A stretch of DNA of 64,000 nucleotides, taken from contig NZ_CP130630.1 of the NCBI RefSeq assembly GCF_030551255.1, forward strand, positions 4,073,501 through 4,137,500, written 5' to 3'. The notes below the pieces were generated by a model. The model had not been told where the DNA came from. It saw nothing but the letters and a program-made list of their open reading frames with translations, and did no database searches. Of this stretch, positions 39,932-48,055 are shown piece after piece (position 1 is the stretch's first letter; the number at the start of each line of letters is the position of its first letter). Source of the DNA: Streptomyces sp. NL15-2K (GTDB lineage Bacteria > Actinomycetota > Actinomycetes > Streptomycetales > Streptomycetaceae). The position numbers were made by a program, and so were the translations under genes.

Positions 39932-40737
39932 ACGGGCAGCTGAGCTACGCGTACGCCGTGCTGCGGTCCTCCCCCGCGCTGGAGCGGACCGCGCTCGCCG
40001 GTGTCCATGGCGTGGAGGGCGCCCCGGTCACACTGGTCCACTCGGGCGCGGTGGCCGCCGCGGTCGGTGCCGTGCCCCTGGAGGAGTTCTCGGAGGCGGC
40101 GCTGAAGGTCCGGCTGGAGGACCTGGAATGGCTGGAGGCGACGGCCCGGGCCCACCACCTCGTCATCGAGACCCTGGCCGCGCACACCACGGTCCTCCCC
40201 CTGCGGCTGGCCACCGTGTACCTCGACGACGACCGGGTCCGGGAGATGCTGAGCGAGCGGGAGGAGGCCTTCTCCGCGATGCTGGACCGGCTCGCCGACC
40301 ACGAGGAGTGGGGCGTCAAGGTCTACGCCGAGCCCCCGCCCCCGGCTCCATCGGCCGGCCCGGCCGACGAGGCGGACGAGCAGAGCCCGGGACGCACGTA
40401 CCTGCGGGACCGCAGGCGTCGGCGCCAGACACGCGAGGACACGTGGCGGGTCGCCGAGGAGGCCGTACAGCGGACGGAGCTGCAGGCCCGCGGTCTGGCG
40501 GTGGAGCGCGCCCGCCACCGGCCGCAGCAGGGAAACCTCGCCCAGGTGTCCGGCGAGAACGTCGCCAACGACGCCTACCTCGTCCCACGCCGTCTGGCCG
40601 ACGAGTTCCGCAGCCGGATGCTGCACGCCGCCGACGGCCTCCCCGGCGTCCGCGTGGACGTCACCGGCCCGTGGGCCCCGTACTCCTTCGCCATGCCTCC
40701 GGAGCCCTACGAGCGGGAAGGGGCAGTACGACAGTGA
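39928..40737 (+). CDS. gvpL: Gas vesicle protein GvpL (GvpF/L family)
   Basis: The 269-residue protein begins GQLSYAYAVLRSSPALERTA and carries the family motif ARAHHLVIETLAAHTTVLPL, with RLATVYLDDDRVREMLSE and the end GVRVDVTGPWAPYSF. It is a second GvpF/L member, as usual in Streptomyces clusters, and has an Arg-rich insertion in the middle. It overlaps gvpJ and gvpS by 4 bp each, showing tight translational coupling. Confidence 0.9.
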   Translation: MNGQLSYAYAVLRSSPALERTALAGVHGVEGAPVTLVHSGAVAAAVGAVPLEEFSEAALKVRLEDLEWLEATARAHHLVIETLAAHTTVLPLRLATVYLDDDRVREMLSEREEAFSAMLDRLADHEEWGVKVYAEPPPPAPSAGPADEADEQSPGRTYLRDRRRRRQTREDTWRVAEEAVQRTELQARGLAVERARHRPQQGNLAQVSGENVANDAYLVPRRLADEFRSRMLHAADGLPGVRVDVTGPWAPYSFAMPPEPYEREGAVRQ

Positions 40738-40994
40738 GCGAGTACGGCGACTACGACGCCCGCCCGGTCAGCCAGCCCCAGGTGGCGTTGATCGACCTGC
40801 TCGACCGGCTGCTGAGCGGCGGCGTCGTGCTGACCGGCGACCTCGTCCTGTCGATCGCCGACATCGACCTGGTCCGGATCTCGCTGCGCGCGGTGGTGGT
40901 CGCCGTCCGAGAGCAGATGGACGAACAGTGGGCACCCTTCATCCCGGAACGGGCCCTCACGGGACAAGGCGGCCACGATGACGAGCCCGCCTGA
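40734..40994 (+). CDS. gvpS: Gas vesicle shell-like protein GvpS
   Basis: The 86-residue protein is a short GvpA-domain protein: VALIDLLDRLLSGGVVLTGD, then LVLSIADIDLVRISLRAVVV. It matches the minor shell protein GvpS found next to gvpK in actinomycetes. The GTG start at 40734 overlaps the gvpL stop, and its end overlaps gvpK by 17 bp. Confidence 0.88.
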   Translation: MSEYGDYDARPVSQPQVALIDLLDRLLSGGVVLTGDLVLSIADIDLVRISLRAVVVAVREQMDEQWAPFIPERALTGQGGHDDEPA

Positions 40995-41382
40995 CCGTCC
41001 GCCCGCCGACCGGCTGCGGGAAGTGGCCGACGCCGCGACCCGGGCCTTCTCCCTGCTGCCCGCCCAACCGGACGACGTGGCCCCGCCCCGCACCGACCGG
41101 GGCCGGGCCGCCGCGCGCCGCCTGCGGACCGATCCCGACACGGTGGAGCGGGACCTCGTCAAGCTGGTCCTCACCATCGTCGAGCTGCTGCGCCAGCTGA
41201 TGGAGCGGCAGGCCCTGCACCGCGTCGACGAGGGCAACCTGACCGAGGAGCAGGAGGAACGGCTCGGCCTGACCCTGATGCTCCTCCACGACCGGATGGC
41301 CGAACTGTGCGACCGCTACGGCCTGACCATGGAGGATCTCAACCTCGACCTGGGACCGCTCGGGACGCTGCTGCCGCCCTGA
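40978..41382 (+). CDS. gvpK: Gas vesicle protein GvpK
   Basis: The 134-residue protein shows the GvpK core: DPDTVERDLVKLVLTIVELL, then RQLMERQALHRVDEGNLTEE and QEERLGLTLMLLHDRMAELC. It is essential for vesicle formation in model systems. It is the last gene of the cluster, giving the order O-A-F-G-Y-Z-J-L-S-K. No strong terminator hairpin follows before the convergent gene at 41402. Confidence 0.92.
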   Translation: MTSPPDRPPADRLREVADAATRAFSLLPAQPDDVAPPRTDRGRAAARRLRTDPDTVERDLVKLVLTIVELLRQLMERQALHRVDEGNLTEEQEERLGLTLMLLHDRMAELCDRYGLTMEDLNLDLGPLGTLLPP

Positions 41383-41401
41383 GGCGTCCGCGGCCCTCGG
41401 G

Positions 41402-41695
41402 TCAGTCACACAACCGCGCTCCCCTGCTCTCCGCGACGCGCTTGACGTCCAGGAGGGACTCGCTGAGCCGACTGGCGAGGTAGTGCAACTCCCCTCGGGT
41501 CGTGTCTGCCTGTGCAAGGAGTTCGGCTGCGTGGCCGAGGAGATCGCTGGCCATGCCGAGTTGGACGCGTTCCGTCTCGTCGGCGAGACGCGAGACATAC
41601 CCCGTGCCGTCGCCCACGACGTAGCAGCGTTTGCCCTCCTGCCCTGTCCAGGGCAACAGGCGGGCGGTCGACTGCTCGTGGCCCGCACTGCTCAC
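41402..41695 (-). CDS. Hypothetical protein of a Scr1-type module (copy 1)
   Basis: The 97-residue protein reads STARLLPWTGQEGKRCYVVG, then DGTGYVSRLADETERVQLGM, ending SRLSESLLDVKRVAESRGAR. A homologue with the same landmarks (ARLLPWAGSGGKLCYLV, DGTGYLSRVADNIESVQLGM) lies at 61955-62290, also divergent from an HTH/DUF397 pair. The GTG start at 41695 has a near-ideal GGGGAGG and overlaps the upstream small gene by 4 bp (GTGA). Proteins like this are common in Streptomyces beside Scr1-family regulators; their function is not established. Confidence 0.8.
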   Translation of the reverse strand: MSSAGHEQSTARLLPWTGQEGKRCYVVGDGTGYVSRLADETERVQLGMASDLLGHAAELLAQADTTRGELHYLASRLSESLLDVKRVAESRGARLCD

Positions 41696-41853
41696 CGGAT
41701 CCTCCCCTCTCGGCCGATCACCATCGAGCCGAGGCCTCCGGATCCCTGCATCGGCGGAGTGCTCTCGGGGGGAGGTGCCGGGAGGCGGCGTCTGCGTGCC
41801 GGGGAGAGGAGGCGCAGGAACGGCTCGAAGAGCCGGGTGATGCGGTTTGCCAC
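41692..41853 (-). CDS. Small arginine-rich protein of a Scr1-type module (copy 1)
   Basis: The 53-residue protein begins VANRITRLFEPFLRLLSPAR and becomes proline-rich. The matching protein of the second module begins MSHRIARLFQSLWRFLRRPI. Both are followed directly by the ~100-residue protein with a GTGA overlap, which supports this short ORF as real. The amphipathic start could associate with membranes. The role is unknown. Confidence 0.6.
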   Translation of the reverse strand: MANRITRLFEPFLRLLSPARRRRLPAPPPESTPPMQGSGGLGSMVIGREGRIR

Positions 41854-41982
41854 GTCGACCTGCTTTCCCACCTGCGGTGACTGCGTTCTGTTGCGAATCA
41901 CTCACAGAATGGGGTCGGCGGTGGCTACGCTGCCAGAGGTGGGGACTTGACATCGCCTCTGTCAGGAACGGGAGTTGGCCTC

Positions 41983-42807
41983 ATGAGCGAGACTCGCAAG
42001 CCTCGGACGCAACGACAGAAGTACGGAGAGGAACTGAGGCTGCGACGGGCGGCAGCCGGGCTCACCCAGGAGGAACTGGGCGATCAGGTCGTGTGCTCGC
42101 CCACGCTGATCAGCCACTTCGAGGCCGGGAGACGGCTGCCGAAGCCTGATGACGCGCAGCGGATCGACCGGGCGCTGGGAACGGACGGGTTCTTCGCTCG
42201 GTGGCTGGAGGATCTGGAGAGCAAGTACGACGTCCACTTCGCTGCCGCCGCCGCGCTGGAGCAACAAGCCACCCTGATCCAGCAGTTCGCCCTCTCCCTG
42301 GTTCCCGGGATGCTTCAGACCCCCGACTACGCGCGGGCGGTATTCGCTGCGTACCGCCCCAACCACACGGCCGAGGAACTTGACGACGAAGTTGTCATTC
42401 GAACAGAGCGTGCCCGGATTCTGGACGGGCCGTTGAAACCGGTCATTTGGACACTGCTCGACGAGGCCGTACTCCGGCGTCGCGTCGGTGGCCCGCAGGT
42501 CATGGCGGAACAACTGCACAAAATCGCAGACATGGCAGAGGCCGGTCGGTTGCGCCTGCATGTCCTTCCGTACGGCGTCGGCGCACATGCTCTGATGCAT
42601 AGCCTGCTCACTCTCATGAGCTTCGAGGATTCCGCTCCCGTGGCCTACGTCGAAGGCTTCCTCGTCGGCCAACTGCTTGACGATCCAGCCCTGGTGAACG
42701 CCTGCCAGGCCTCTTACGCTCTTGCCCTGAGCGACGCGTTGTCGAAGCAGGAGTCCCTGGCGCTCGTCAGGGTGGCAGCAGAGGAACACGAGCATGGTCA
42801 GCAGTGA
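41983..42807 (+). CDS. Scr1/DUF5753-family helix-turn-helix regulator (copy 1)
   Basis: The 274-residue protein has an N-terminal XRE-type HTH (GEELRLRRAAAGLTQEELGD, then QVVCSPTLISHFEAGRRLPK) and a DUF5753-type C-terminal domain (LSLVPGMLQTPDYARAVFAA, RARILDGPLKPVIWTLLDEA, VLPYGVGAHALMHSLLTLMS). This is the WhiJ/AbaA-like regulator architecture of Streptomyces, always next to a DUF397 protein, as here (14-bp overlap). The ATG at 41983 is chosen over 41947 because the extra residues lie outside the HTH. Confidence 0.9.
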   Translation: MSETRKPRTQRQKYGEELRLRRAAAGLTQEELGDQVVCSPTLISHFEAGRRLPKPDDAQRIDRALGTDGFFARWLEDLESKYDVHFAAAAALEQQATLIQQFALSLVPGMLQTPDYARAVFAAYRPNHTAEELDDEVVIRTERARILDGPLKPVIWTLLDEAVLRRRVGGPQVMAEQLHKIADMAEAGRLRLHVLPYGVGAHALMHSLLTLMSFEDSAPVAYVEGFLVGQLLDDPALVNACQASYALALSDALSKQESLALVRVAAEEHEHGQQ

Positions 42808-43018
42808 GCACACCGTCTCCGACTCGTCCAACCTCACCGGGTGGTACAAGTCGAGCTACAGCGGCGGCAACCAGGGCGAGTGCCTTGAGGTCGCCTGCGG
42901 TCACCACGGCGTGCCCGTCCGCGACAGCAAGGCCCCCACCGGCCCGGCGCTGGTCTTCTCAGCGGGCGGCTGGACGTCGTTCGTCACCGCCGTCAAGGAC
43001 GGCCGCATCGGCGGCTGA
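42794..43018 (+). CDS. DUF397 protein (copy 1)
   Basis: The 74-residue protein shows the DUF397 pattern: GWYKSSYSGGNQGECLEVA, VPVRDSKAPTGPALVFSAGG and W-x-x-F-V-x-A-V-K-D-G. DUF397 proteins pair with Scr1-type HTH regulators and probably modulate them. It overlaps the HTH gene by 14 bp. Confidence 0.92.
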   Translation: MVSSEHTVSDSSNLTGWYKSSYSGGNQGECLEVACGHHGVPVRDSKAPTGPALVFSAGGWTSFVTAVKDGRIGG

Positions 43019-43025
43019 GGTGCCG

Positions 43026-43233
43026 TCACGTCCGGTCCTCCACGTCCAGGAATCCGGTGCGTAATTCTGGATCGCGGAGGAGGGTGAGTACGTCGCCCTC
43101 CTCCGCGAACAGGATCTCCGCGGCGGGCAGCGGCACATGGGCGTCGGCATCCGTTCGTTCGGGTGTCGCGCCCGATCCTACGGCCGTGGCCTGCCCGTCC
43201 GTGGCGGAGGCGGGCAGGCCGCTGATCGGTCAG
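43026..43233 (-). pseudogene. C-terminal fragment of an unidentified protein
   Basis: One minus-strand frame reads DAHVPLPAAEILFAEEGDVL, then TLLRDPELRTGFLDVEDRT before a stop at 43026. The segment has coding-like composition, but the frame is closed by a stop at its upstream end, where it meets the sugar isomerase gene, and lacks a convincing start. I do not recognise it. Confidence 0.25.
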
Positions 43234-44063
43234 TCCGCCGTGTGCGTCACGAAGCGTTCTGCGGTCTCGGCGAGCACTTCCCTGCCGTCTCGCGCCCACA
43301 GCCCGTCGTTGAACAGCTCCACCTCGATGGCCCCGCTGTACCCGGCGGCCTCGACGTAGCCCTGCCACTCCCGCATGTCGATCGCCCCGTCGCCGATCTG
43401 CCCGCGGCCATTGAGGACGCCCTCGGGCAACGGCGTGGTCCAGTCGGCGAGCTGGAAGGTGTGGATGCGGCCGGAGGCGCCGGCCCGGGCGATCTGCTCG
43501 GGTGCGTTGTCGTCCCACCAGATGTGGTACGTGTCCACCGTGACGCCGACCTGCTGGGCCGGGAAGCGTTCCGCGAGGTCGAGGGCCTGGGTGAGGGTGG
43601 AGACCACGCAGCGGTCGGAGGCGTACATCGGGTGGAGCGGCTCGATGGCCAGCTTCACGCCGTGCTCCTGCGCGTACGGGCCCAGCTCTCCCAGCGCGTC
43701 GGCGATCCGCTCCCGCGCGCCGTGCAGGTCCTTGGAGCCGGCCGGCAGACCGCCGGAGACCAGGACCAGCACGTCGGTGCCGAGGGTGGCGGCCTCGTCG
43801 ACCGCCCGGCGGTTGTCGTCCAGCGCCTTGGCGCGCTCGGCCGGGTCGATCGCCGTGAAGAAGCCGCCGCGGCAGAGGGTGGTGACGGTCAGGCCCGCGT
43901 CGCGGACCAGCTTGGCCGTGGCCTCCAGGCCGTACGACTGGACCGGCTCGCGCCAGAGGCCGATGTTCTGGACGCCCAACTCACCGCATGCCTCAACCAG
44001 TTCGGGCATCGACAGCTGCTTGACCGTCATCTGGTTGATGGAGAAGCGTTCGAGGCCGGTCAC
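43230..44063 (-). CDS. Sugar phosphate isomerase/epimerase-like TIM barrel
   Basis: The 277-residue protein is a xylose-isomerase-like TIM barrel: RFSINQMTVKQLSMPELVEA, IEPLHPMYASDRCVVSTLTQ, VGVTVDTYHIWWDDNAPEQI, HTFQLADW and GAIEVELFND. The metal-binding Glu, Asp, His and Glu residues are in place. It is the third gene of a minus-strand operon after a Gfo/Idh/MocA dehydrogenase and a DUF993 protein, and overlaps the latter by 4 bp. The operon probably breaks down an unusual sugar or polyol. Substrate is unknown. Confidence 0.85.
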   Translation of the reverse strand: MTGLERFSINQMTVKQLSMPELVEACGELGVQNIGLWREPVQSYGLEATAKLVRDAGLTVTTLCRGGFFTAIDPAERAKALDDNRRAVDEAATLGTDVLVLVSGGLPAGSKDLHGARERIADALGELGPYAQEHGVKLAIEPLHPMYASDRCVVSTLTQALDLAERFPAQQVGVTVDTYHIWWDDNAPEQIARAGASGRIHTFQLADWTTPLPEGVLNGRGQIGDGAIDMREWQGYVEAAGYSGAIEVELFNDGLWARDGREVLAETAERFVTHTAD

Positions 44064-45229
44064 TGGTTCACTCCGTACAGGCTCAGCAGGTTCTTCATCC
44101 GCTCCTCCGCCAGCTTCGGGTCCGGGAACAAGCCCAGGCCGTCGGCGAGTTCGTAGGCGCGGGCGAAGTGCGGGAGGGAGCGGGCCGACTGCAGGCCGCC
44201 GACCATCGTGAAGTGCGACTGGTGGCCGGCCAGCCAGGCCAGGAAGACCACGCCCGTCTTGTAGAAGCGGGTGGGGGTCTGGAAGAGGTGGCGGGAGAGT
44301 TCGACGGTGGGGTCGAGCAGGTCGCGGAAGCCCTGCACGTGGCCCGTGTCCAGGACCCGTACCGCCTCGGCCGCCAGCGGGCCCAGCGGGTCGAAGATGC
44401 CCAGCAGGGCGTGGCTGAAGCCCTGCTCGTCGCCCGCGATCAGCTCGGGGTAGTTGAAGTCGTCGCCCGTGTAGCAGCGGACGCCGTCGGGGAGCTTGCG
44501 GCGCAGGTCGATCTCGCGCTGGGCGTCCAGGAGGGAGACCTTGATGCCGTCGACCTTGTCGGGGTGCGCGGCGATGACCTCCAGGAAGGTGTTCGTGGCC
44601 GCGTCCAGGTCGGTGGAACCCCAGTAGCCCTCCAGCGCCGGGTCGAACATCGGGCCCAGCCAGTGCAGGATCACCGGCTCGGAGGACTGGCGCAGGAGAT
44701 GGCCGTAGACCTCCATGTAGTCCTCGGGGCTCTTGGCCACGGCGGCCAGGGCCCGGGAGGCCATGAGGATGGCCTGGGAGCCCGACTCCTCGACCACCGC
44801 GAGCTGTTCCTCGTACCCGGCCCGGATCTCGTCGAGGCTGTACGGGTAGCCGATCTCCGTGGCGGCCAGCTGGTCCGTACCCACGCCGCACGCGATCCGG
44901 CCGCCGACCGCCTTCGCCTCGGCGGCGCTGCGGCGGATCAGCTCGGCCGCGCCCGCCCAGTCCAGGCCCATGCCGCGCTGGGCGGTGTCCATGGCCTCCG
45001 CCACGCCCAGCCCGTGCGACCACAGGTGGCGGCGGAAGGCGAGGGTGGCGTCCCAGTCGACGGCGGCGGGCGCGTCGGGGGACACGTCGGCGTACGGGTC
45101 GGCCACGACATGGGCGGCGGAGAAGACCGTACGGGAGGTGAAGGGGGAAGCCGGGGTGAGGGCGAGGGGTTCCGTGCGGGGTTCGTAGGTCCGCAAGGCT
45201 CCGCTGCTGTCGGGCAGTCGGATGCTCAC
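44060..45229 (-). CDS. DUF993 protein, dihydrodipicolinate-synthase-like aldolase
   Basis: The 389-residue protein has the DUF993 pattern: ASPFTSRTVFSAAHVVADPY, ACGVGTDQLAATEIGYPYSL, VILHWLGPMFDPALEGYWGS, KVDGIKVSLLDAQREIDLRR and YTGDDFNYPELIAGD. Its predicted fold is a (beta/alpha)8 barrel related to the DHDPS/NAL aldolases; K in GIKVSLLD is the likely Schiff-base lysine. The GTG start at 45229 overlaps the dehydrogenase stop. It is central in the sugar operon. Confidence 0.85.
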   Translation of the reverse strand: MSIRLPDSSGALRTYEPRTEPLALTPASPFTSRTVFSAAHVVADPYADVSPDAPAAVDWDATLAFRRHLWSHGLGVAEAMDTAQRGMGLDWAGAAELIRRSAAEAKAVGGRIACGVGTDQLAATEIGYPYSLDEIRAGYEEQLAVVEESGSQAILMASRALAAVAKSPEDYMEVYGHLLRQSSEPVILHWLGPMFDPALEGYWGSTDLDAATNTFLEVIAAHPDKVDGIKVSLLDAQREIDLRRKLPDGVRCYTGDDFNYPELIAGDEQGFSHALLGIFDPLGPLAAEAVRVLDTGHVQGFRDLLDPTVELSRHLFQTPTRFYKTGVVFLAWLAGHQSHFTMVGGLQSARSLPHFARAYELADGLGLFPDPKLAEERMKNLLSLYGVNQ

Positions 45230-46377
45230 AGCGCGACCTCCGGGACGTCGATACGGCGGCCCTCGGCCGACGATGCCAGGCCCAGCTCGGCGAGCTGGAC
45301 GCCGCGGGCGCCGGCGAGGAGGTCCCAGTGGTAGGGGGCGTCGGCGTAGACGTGCCGGAGGAACAGCTCCCACTGGGCCTTGAAGCCGTTGTCGAACTCG
45401 GCGTTGTCGGGGACCTCCTGCCACTGGTCGCGGAAGACCTCGGTGGCGGGGATGTCCGGGTTCCAGACGGGCTTGGGGGTGGCGCTGCGGTGCTGGACGC
45501 GGCAGTTGCGCAGACCGGCGACGGCGGATCCCTCGGTGCCGTCCACCTGGAACTCCACCAGCTCGTCGCGGTTGACGCGGACCGCCCAGGAGGAGTTGAT
45601 CTGGGCGATGGCGCCGCCCTCGAGCTCGAAGATGCCGTACGCGGCGTCGTCCGCCGTCGCGTCGTACGGCTTGCCGTTCTCGTCCCAGCGCTGCGGGATG
45701 TGGGTGGTGGCGATGGCCTGGACGGACTTCACGCGGCCGAAGAGCTCGTGGAGCACGTACTCCCAGTGCGGGAACATGTCGACAACGATGCCACCGCCGT
45801 CCTCGGAACGATAGTTCCAGGAGGGGCGCTGGGCCGCCTGCCAGTCGCCCTCGAAGACCCAGTAGCCGAACTCGCCGCGGATGGACAGGATGCGGCCGAA
45901 GAAACCGCCGTCGATGAGGCGCTTGAGCTTGAGCAGGCCCGGGAGGAAGAGCTTGTCCTGGACCACGCCGTGCTTGATGCCGGCGTCGGCGGCGAGGCGG
46001 GCGAGCTCCAGGGCGCCCTCGAGGCCCGTGGCCGTGGGCTTCTCGGTGTAGATGTGCTTGCCCGCGGCGATCGCCTTCTTGAGCGCCTCCTCGCGGGCGG
46101 AGGTGACCTGGGCGTCGAAGTAGATGTCCACGGTCGGGTCGGCGAGGACCGCGTCCAGGTCCGTCGAGACGTGCTCCAGGCCGTGCTGCTCGGCGAGCGC
46201 CCTGAGGGCGTGCTCGCGGCGGCCGACCAGGATCGGCTCCGGCCACAGCACGGTGCCGTCGCCGAGGTCGAGGCCGCCCTGCTCGCGGAGGGCCAGGATG
46301 GAGCGGACCAGGTGCTGGCGGTAGCCCATGCGCCCGGTCACGCCGTTCATGGCGATACGCACCGTCTTGCGTGTCAC
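45226..46377 (-). CDS. Gfo/Idh/MocA-family oxidoreductase
   Basis: The 383-residue NAD(P)-dependent dehydrogenase has an N-terminal Rossmann fold (VRIAMNGVTGRMGYRQHLVR), the family motif IYTEKPTATGLEGALELARL (E-K-P) and the catalytic region MFPHWEYVLHELFGRVKSVQ. It is the first gene of the operon (dehydrogenase, DUF993, isomerase-like), divergent from a LacI regulator. It starts with GTG at 46377. Confidence 0.9.
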   Translation of the reverse strand: MTRKTVRIAMNGVTGRMGYRQHLVRSILALREQGGLDLGDGTVLWPEPILVGRREHALRALAEQHGLEHVSTDLDAVLADPTVDIYFDAQVTSAREEALKKAIAAGKHIYTEKPTATGLEGALELARLAADAGIKHGVVQDKLFLPGLLKLKRLIDGGFFGRILSIRGEFGYWVFEGDWQAAQRPSWNYRSEDGGGIVVDMFPHWEYVLHELFGRVKSVQAIATTHIPQRWDENGKPYDATADDAAYGIFELEGGAIAQINSSWAVRVNRDELVEFQVDGTEGSAVAGLRNCRVQHRSATPKPVWNPDIPATEVFRDQWQEVPDNAEFDNGFKAQWELFLRHVYADAPYHWDLLAGARGVQLAELGLASSAEGRRIDVPEVAL

Positions 46378-46389
46378 GTCATTCCCTTC

Positions 46390-46491
46390 GTAGGCGTCGT
46401 ACGCAGCGTCGTACGCGAGTCGTACATGAGTCGTACGTGAATGTGTGCGCCGTGGACGCCCTCACTGATGAGCGTTGCAGCAAGCGCTTTC
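46390..46491. promoter_or_regulatory. Divergent regulatory region with LacI-type operator
   Basis: GCAAGCGCTTTC (46480-46491) is a near-palindrome with the AAGCGCTT core typical of LacI/GalR operators. In addition GTCGTAC is repeated four times between 46390 and 46440, close to the dehydrogenase start. The region separates the minus-strand sugar operon from the LacI gene, so both are likely under that regulator. Confidence 0.65.
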
Positions 46492-46702
46492 TATCCAATG
46501 AGAAGCTAGCCTCTGACCAGCGGTCTGGACAAGACCGCGACGAGGTCGAGTTGTTCGAGGGGACGAACAACGGAGGTCGGGGGCTTTAAGGTCTGCTCGA
46601 CACCATGGGTGAGGGAACCGGTGGGGGCCGTTGGCCCGTGTTCGACGAGGTACGACGAGGGACGACGGAGTACGACGAGATGCGCGACCGGAGGACGACG
46701 AG

Positions 46703-47749
46703 ATGACGGTGACCCTGGCGGACGTGGCGGCCCGCGCCCAGGTCTCCCCCGCGACGGTGTCGCGCGTACTGAACGGGAACTACCCCGTCGCCGCCTCGAC
46801 CCGTGAGCGGGTGCTACGGGCGGTGGACGAGCTGGACTACGTACTGAACGGCCCGGCGAGTGCCCTGGCCGCCGCGACCTCGGACCTGGTCGGGATCCTG
46901 GTGAACGACATCGCCGACCCGTTCTTCGGGATCATGGCGGGCGCGATCCAGTCGGAGATCGGGGGGCCGGGCGGACGGGCCGGCGGGGAACGGCTGGCGG
47001 TGGTGTGCAACACCGGTGGCTCTCCCGAGCGGGAGCTGACGTACTTGACCCTGCTCCAGCGGCAGCGGGCCGCGGCGGTCGTGCTGACCGGCGGTGCCAT
47101 CGAGGACGCGGCGCACAGCGCGGCGATGTCGGCGAAGATGCGGAGGCTGGAGGACGCGGGGACGCGGGTGGTGCTGTGCGGGCGGCCGCCGGCGCCGGAC
47201 ACCCGGGCGATCGCGCTGACCTTCGACAACCGCGGGGGCGGGCGTGAGCTGACGGAACACCTGATCGACCTGGGGCACCGGCGACTCGGCTACATCGCGG
47301 GTCCCGAGGAGCGTACGACGACCCGCCACCGACTGGAGGGCCACCGGGCGGCACTGGAGGCCCACGGGATCGAGGAGGATCCGCGCTGGACGGTGCACGG
47401 GCGGTACGACCGGCGGTCCGGCTACGAGGCCACGCTGGAGCTGCTGCGGCGGGATCCGTCCCTGACGGCCGTGGTCGCCGCGAACGACTCCGTCGCGCTG
47501 GGGGCGTGCGCGGCGCTGCGGGACTCCGGGCTGCGGATCCCGGAGGACGTGTCGGTCGCCGGGTTCGACGACCTGCCGTTCAGCATCGACGCGGTGCCTT
47601 CGCTCACGACGGTGAGGTTGCCGCTGGCGGAGGCGGGGGCGCGGGCCGGGCGTATCGCGATGGGGCGGGAGGAGCCGCCGCCCGGGGGGATCGCGACGGT
47701 TCGGGGGGAGCTGATGGTACGGGGGTCCTCCGGGGTGCCGCGGGGTTGA
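46703..47749 (+). CDS. LacI-family regulator of the sugar-catabolic operon
   Basis: The 348-residue protein has an N-terminal HTH and hinge (TLADVAARAQVSPATVSRVL, then NGNYPVAASTRERVLRAVDE) and a sugar-binding-type C-terminal domain (LVGILVNDIADPFFGIMAGA, LGHRRLGYIAGPEERTTTRH, DVSVAGFDDLPFSIDAVPSL). It is divergent from the dehydrogenase operon, with a LacI-type operator between. The ATG at 46703 is chosen because the HTH begins there; the frame is open from 46631. Confidence 0.9.
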   Translation: MTVTLADVAARAQVSPATVSRVLNGNYPVAASTRERVLRAVDELDYVLNGPASALAAATSDLVGILVNDIADPFFGIMAGAIQSEIGGPGGRAGGERLAVVCNTGGSPERELTYLTLLQRQRAAAVVLTGGAIEDAAHSAAMSAKMRRLEDAGTRVVLCGRPPAPDTRAIALTFDNRGGGRELTEHLIDLGHRRLGYIAGPEERTTTRHRLEGHRAALEAHGIEEDPRWTVHGRYDRRSGYEATLELLRRDPSLTAVVAANDSVALGACAALRDSGLRIPEDVSVAGFDDLPFSIDAVPSLTTVRLPLAEAGARAGRIAMGREEPPPGGIATVRGELMVRGSSGVPRG

Positions 47750-47760
47750 TGGTGCCGTTG

Positions 47761-47860
47761 CTCTGAGAAGTGACCGGCGTGGGTGCGGGGGGCCTCCGGG
47801 GCCGTCGCTCTGAGGGGTGACCGGCGTTTGTGCGGGCCTCGCTGGGGGCTCTGCCCCCAG
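47761..47860. repeat. Imperfect 29-bp direct repeat and a perfect GC hairpin
   Basis: CTCTGAG(A/G)(A/G)GTGACCGGCGT begins units at 47761 and 47808 (29 bp each, 47-bp offset). The sequence then runs into CTGGGGGC-TCT-GCCCCCAG (47842-47860), a perfect 8-bp hairpin. GGGGCTCTGCCCC-type hairpins are common dispersed sequences in Streptomyces and may act as a terminator for the LacI gene. Confidence 0.6.
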
Positions 47861-48023
47861 ACCCCCGGGCCTATGCCCACCCACCACCCGACTCGGTCGG
47901 CCGAGAGGGTGCCGATGCCCCCGGAGGCTCCGACCCCTGACCCCCGTACCGCGCGGCGGCCGACTGCCGGAAATCCATGGACGGACGGCGTCCTGCGGCC
48001 TACGCTCGACCCAACGATATCTC

Positions 48024-48034
48024 TGACTGAGTCA
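48024..48034. promoter_or_regulatory. Palindromic operator before the MarR-GNAT gene
   Basis: TGACTGAGTCA is a perfect 11-bp palindrome, 22 bp upstream of the start codon of the MarR-GNAT fusion. The position near a promoter-like ATAT suggests autoregulation by the MarR domain. Confidence 0.5.
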
Positions 48035-48055
48035 ATGATCCGGGGGTCGACGATC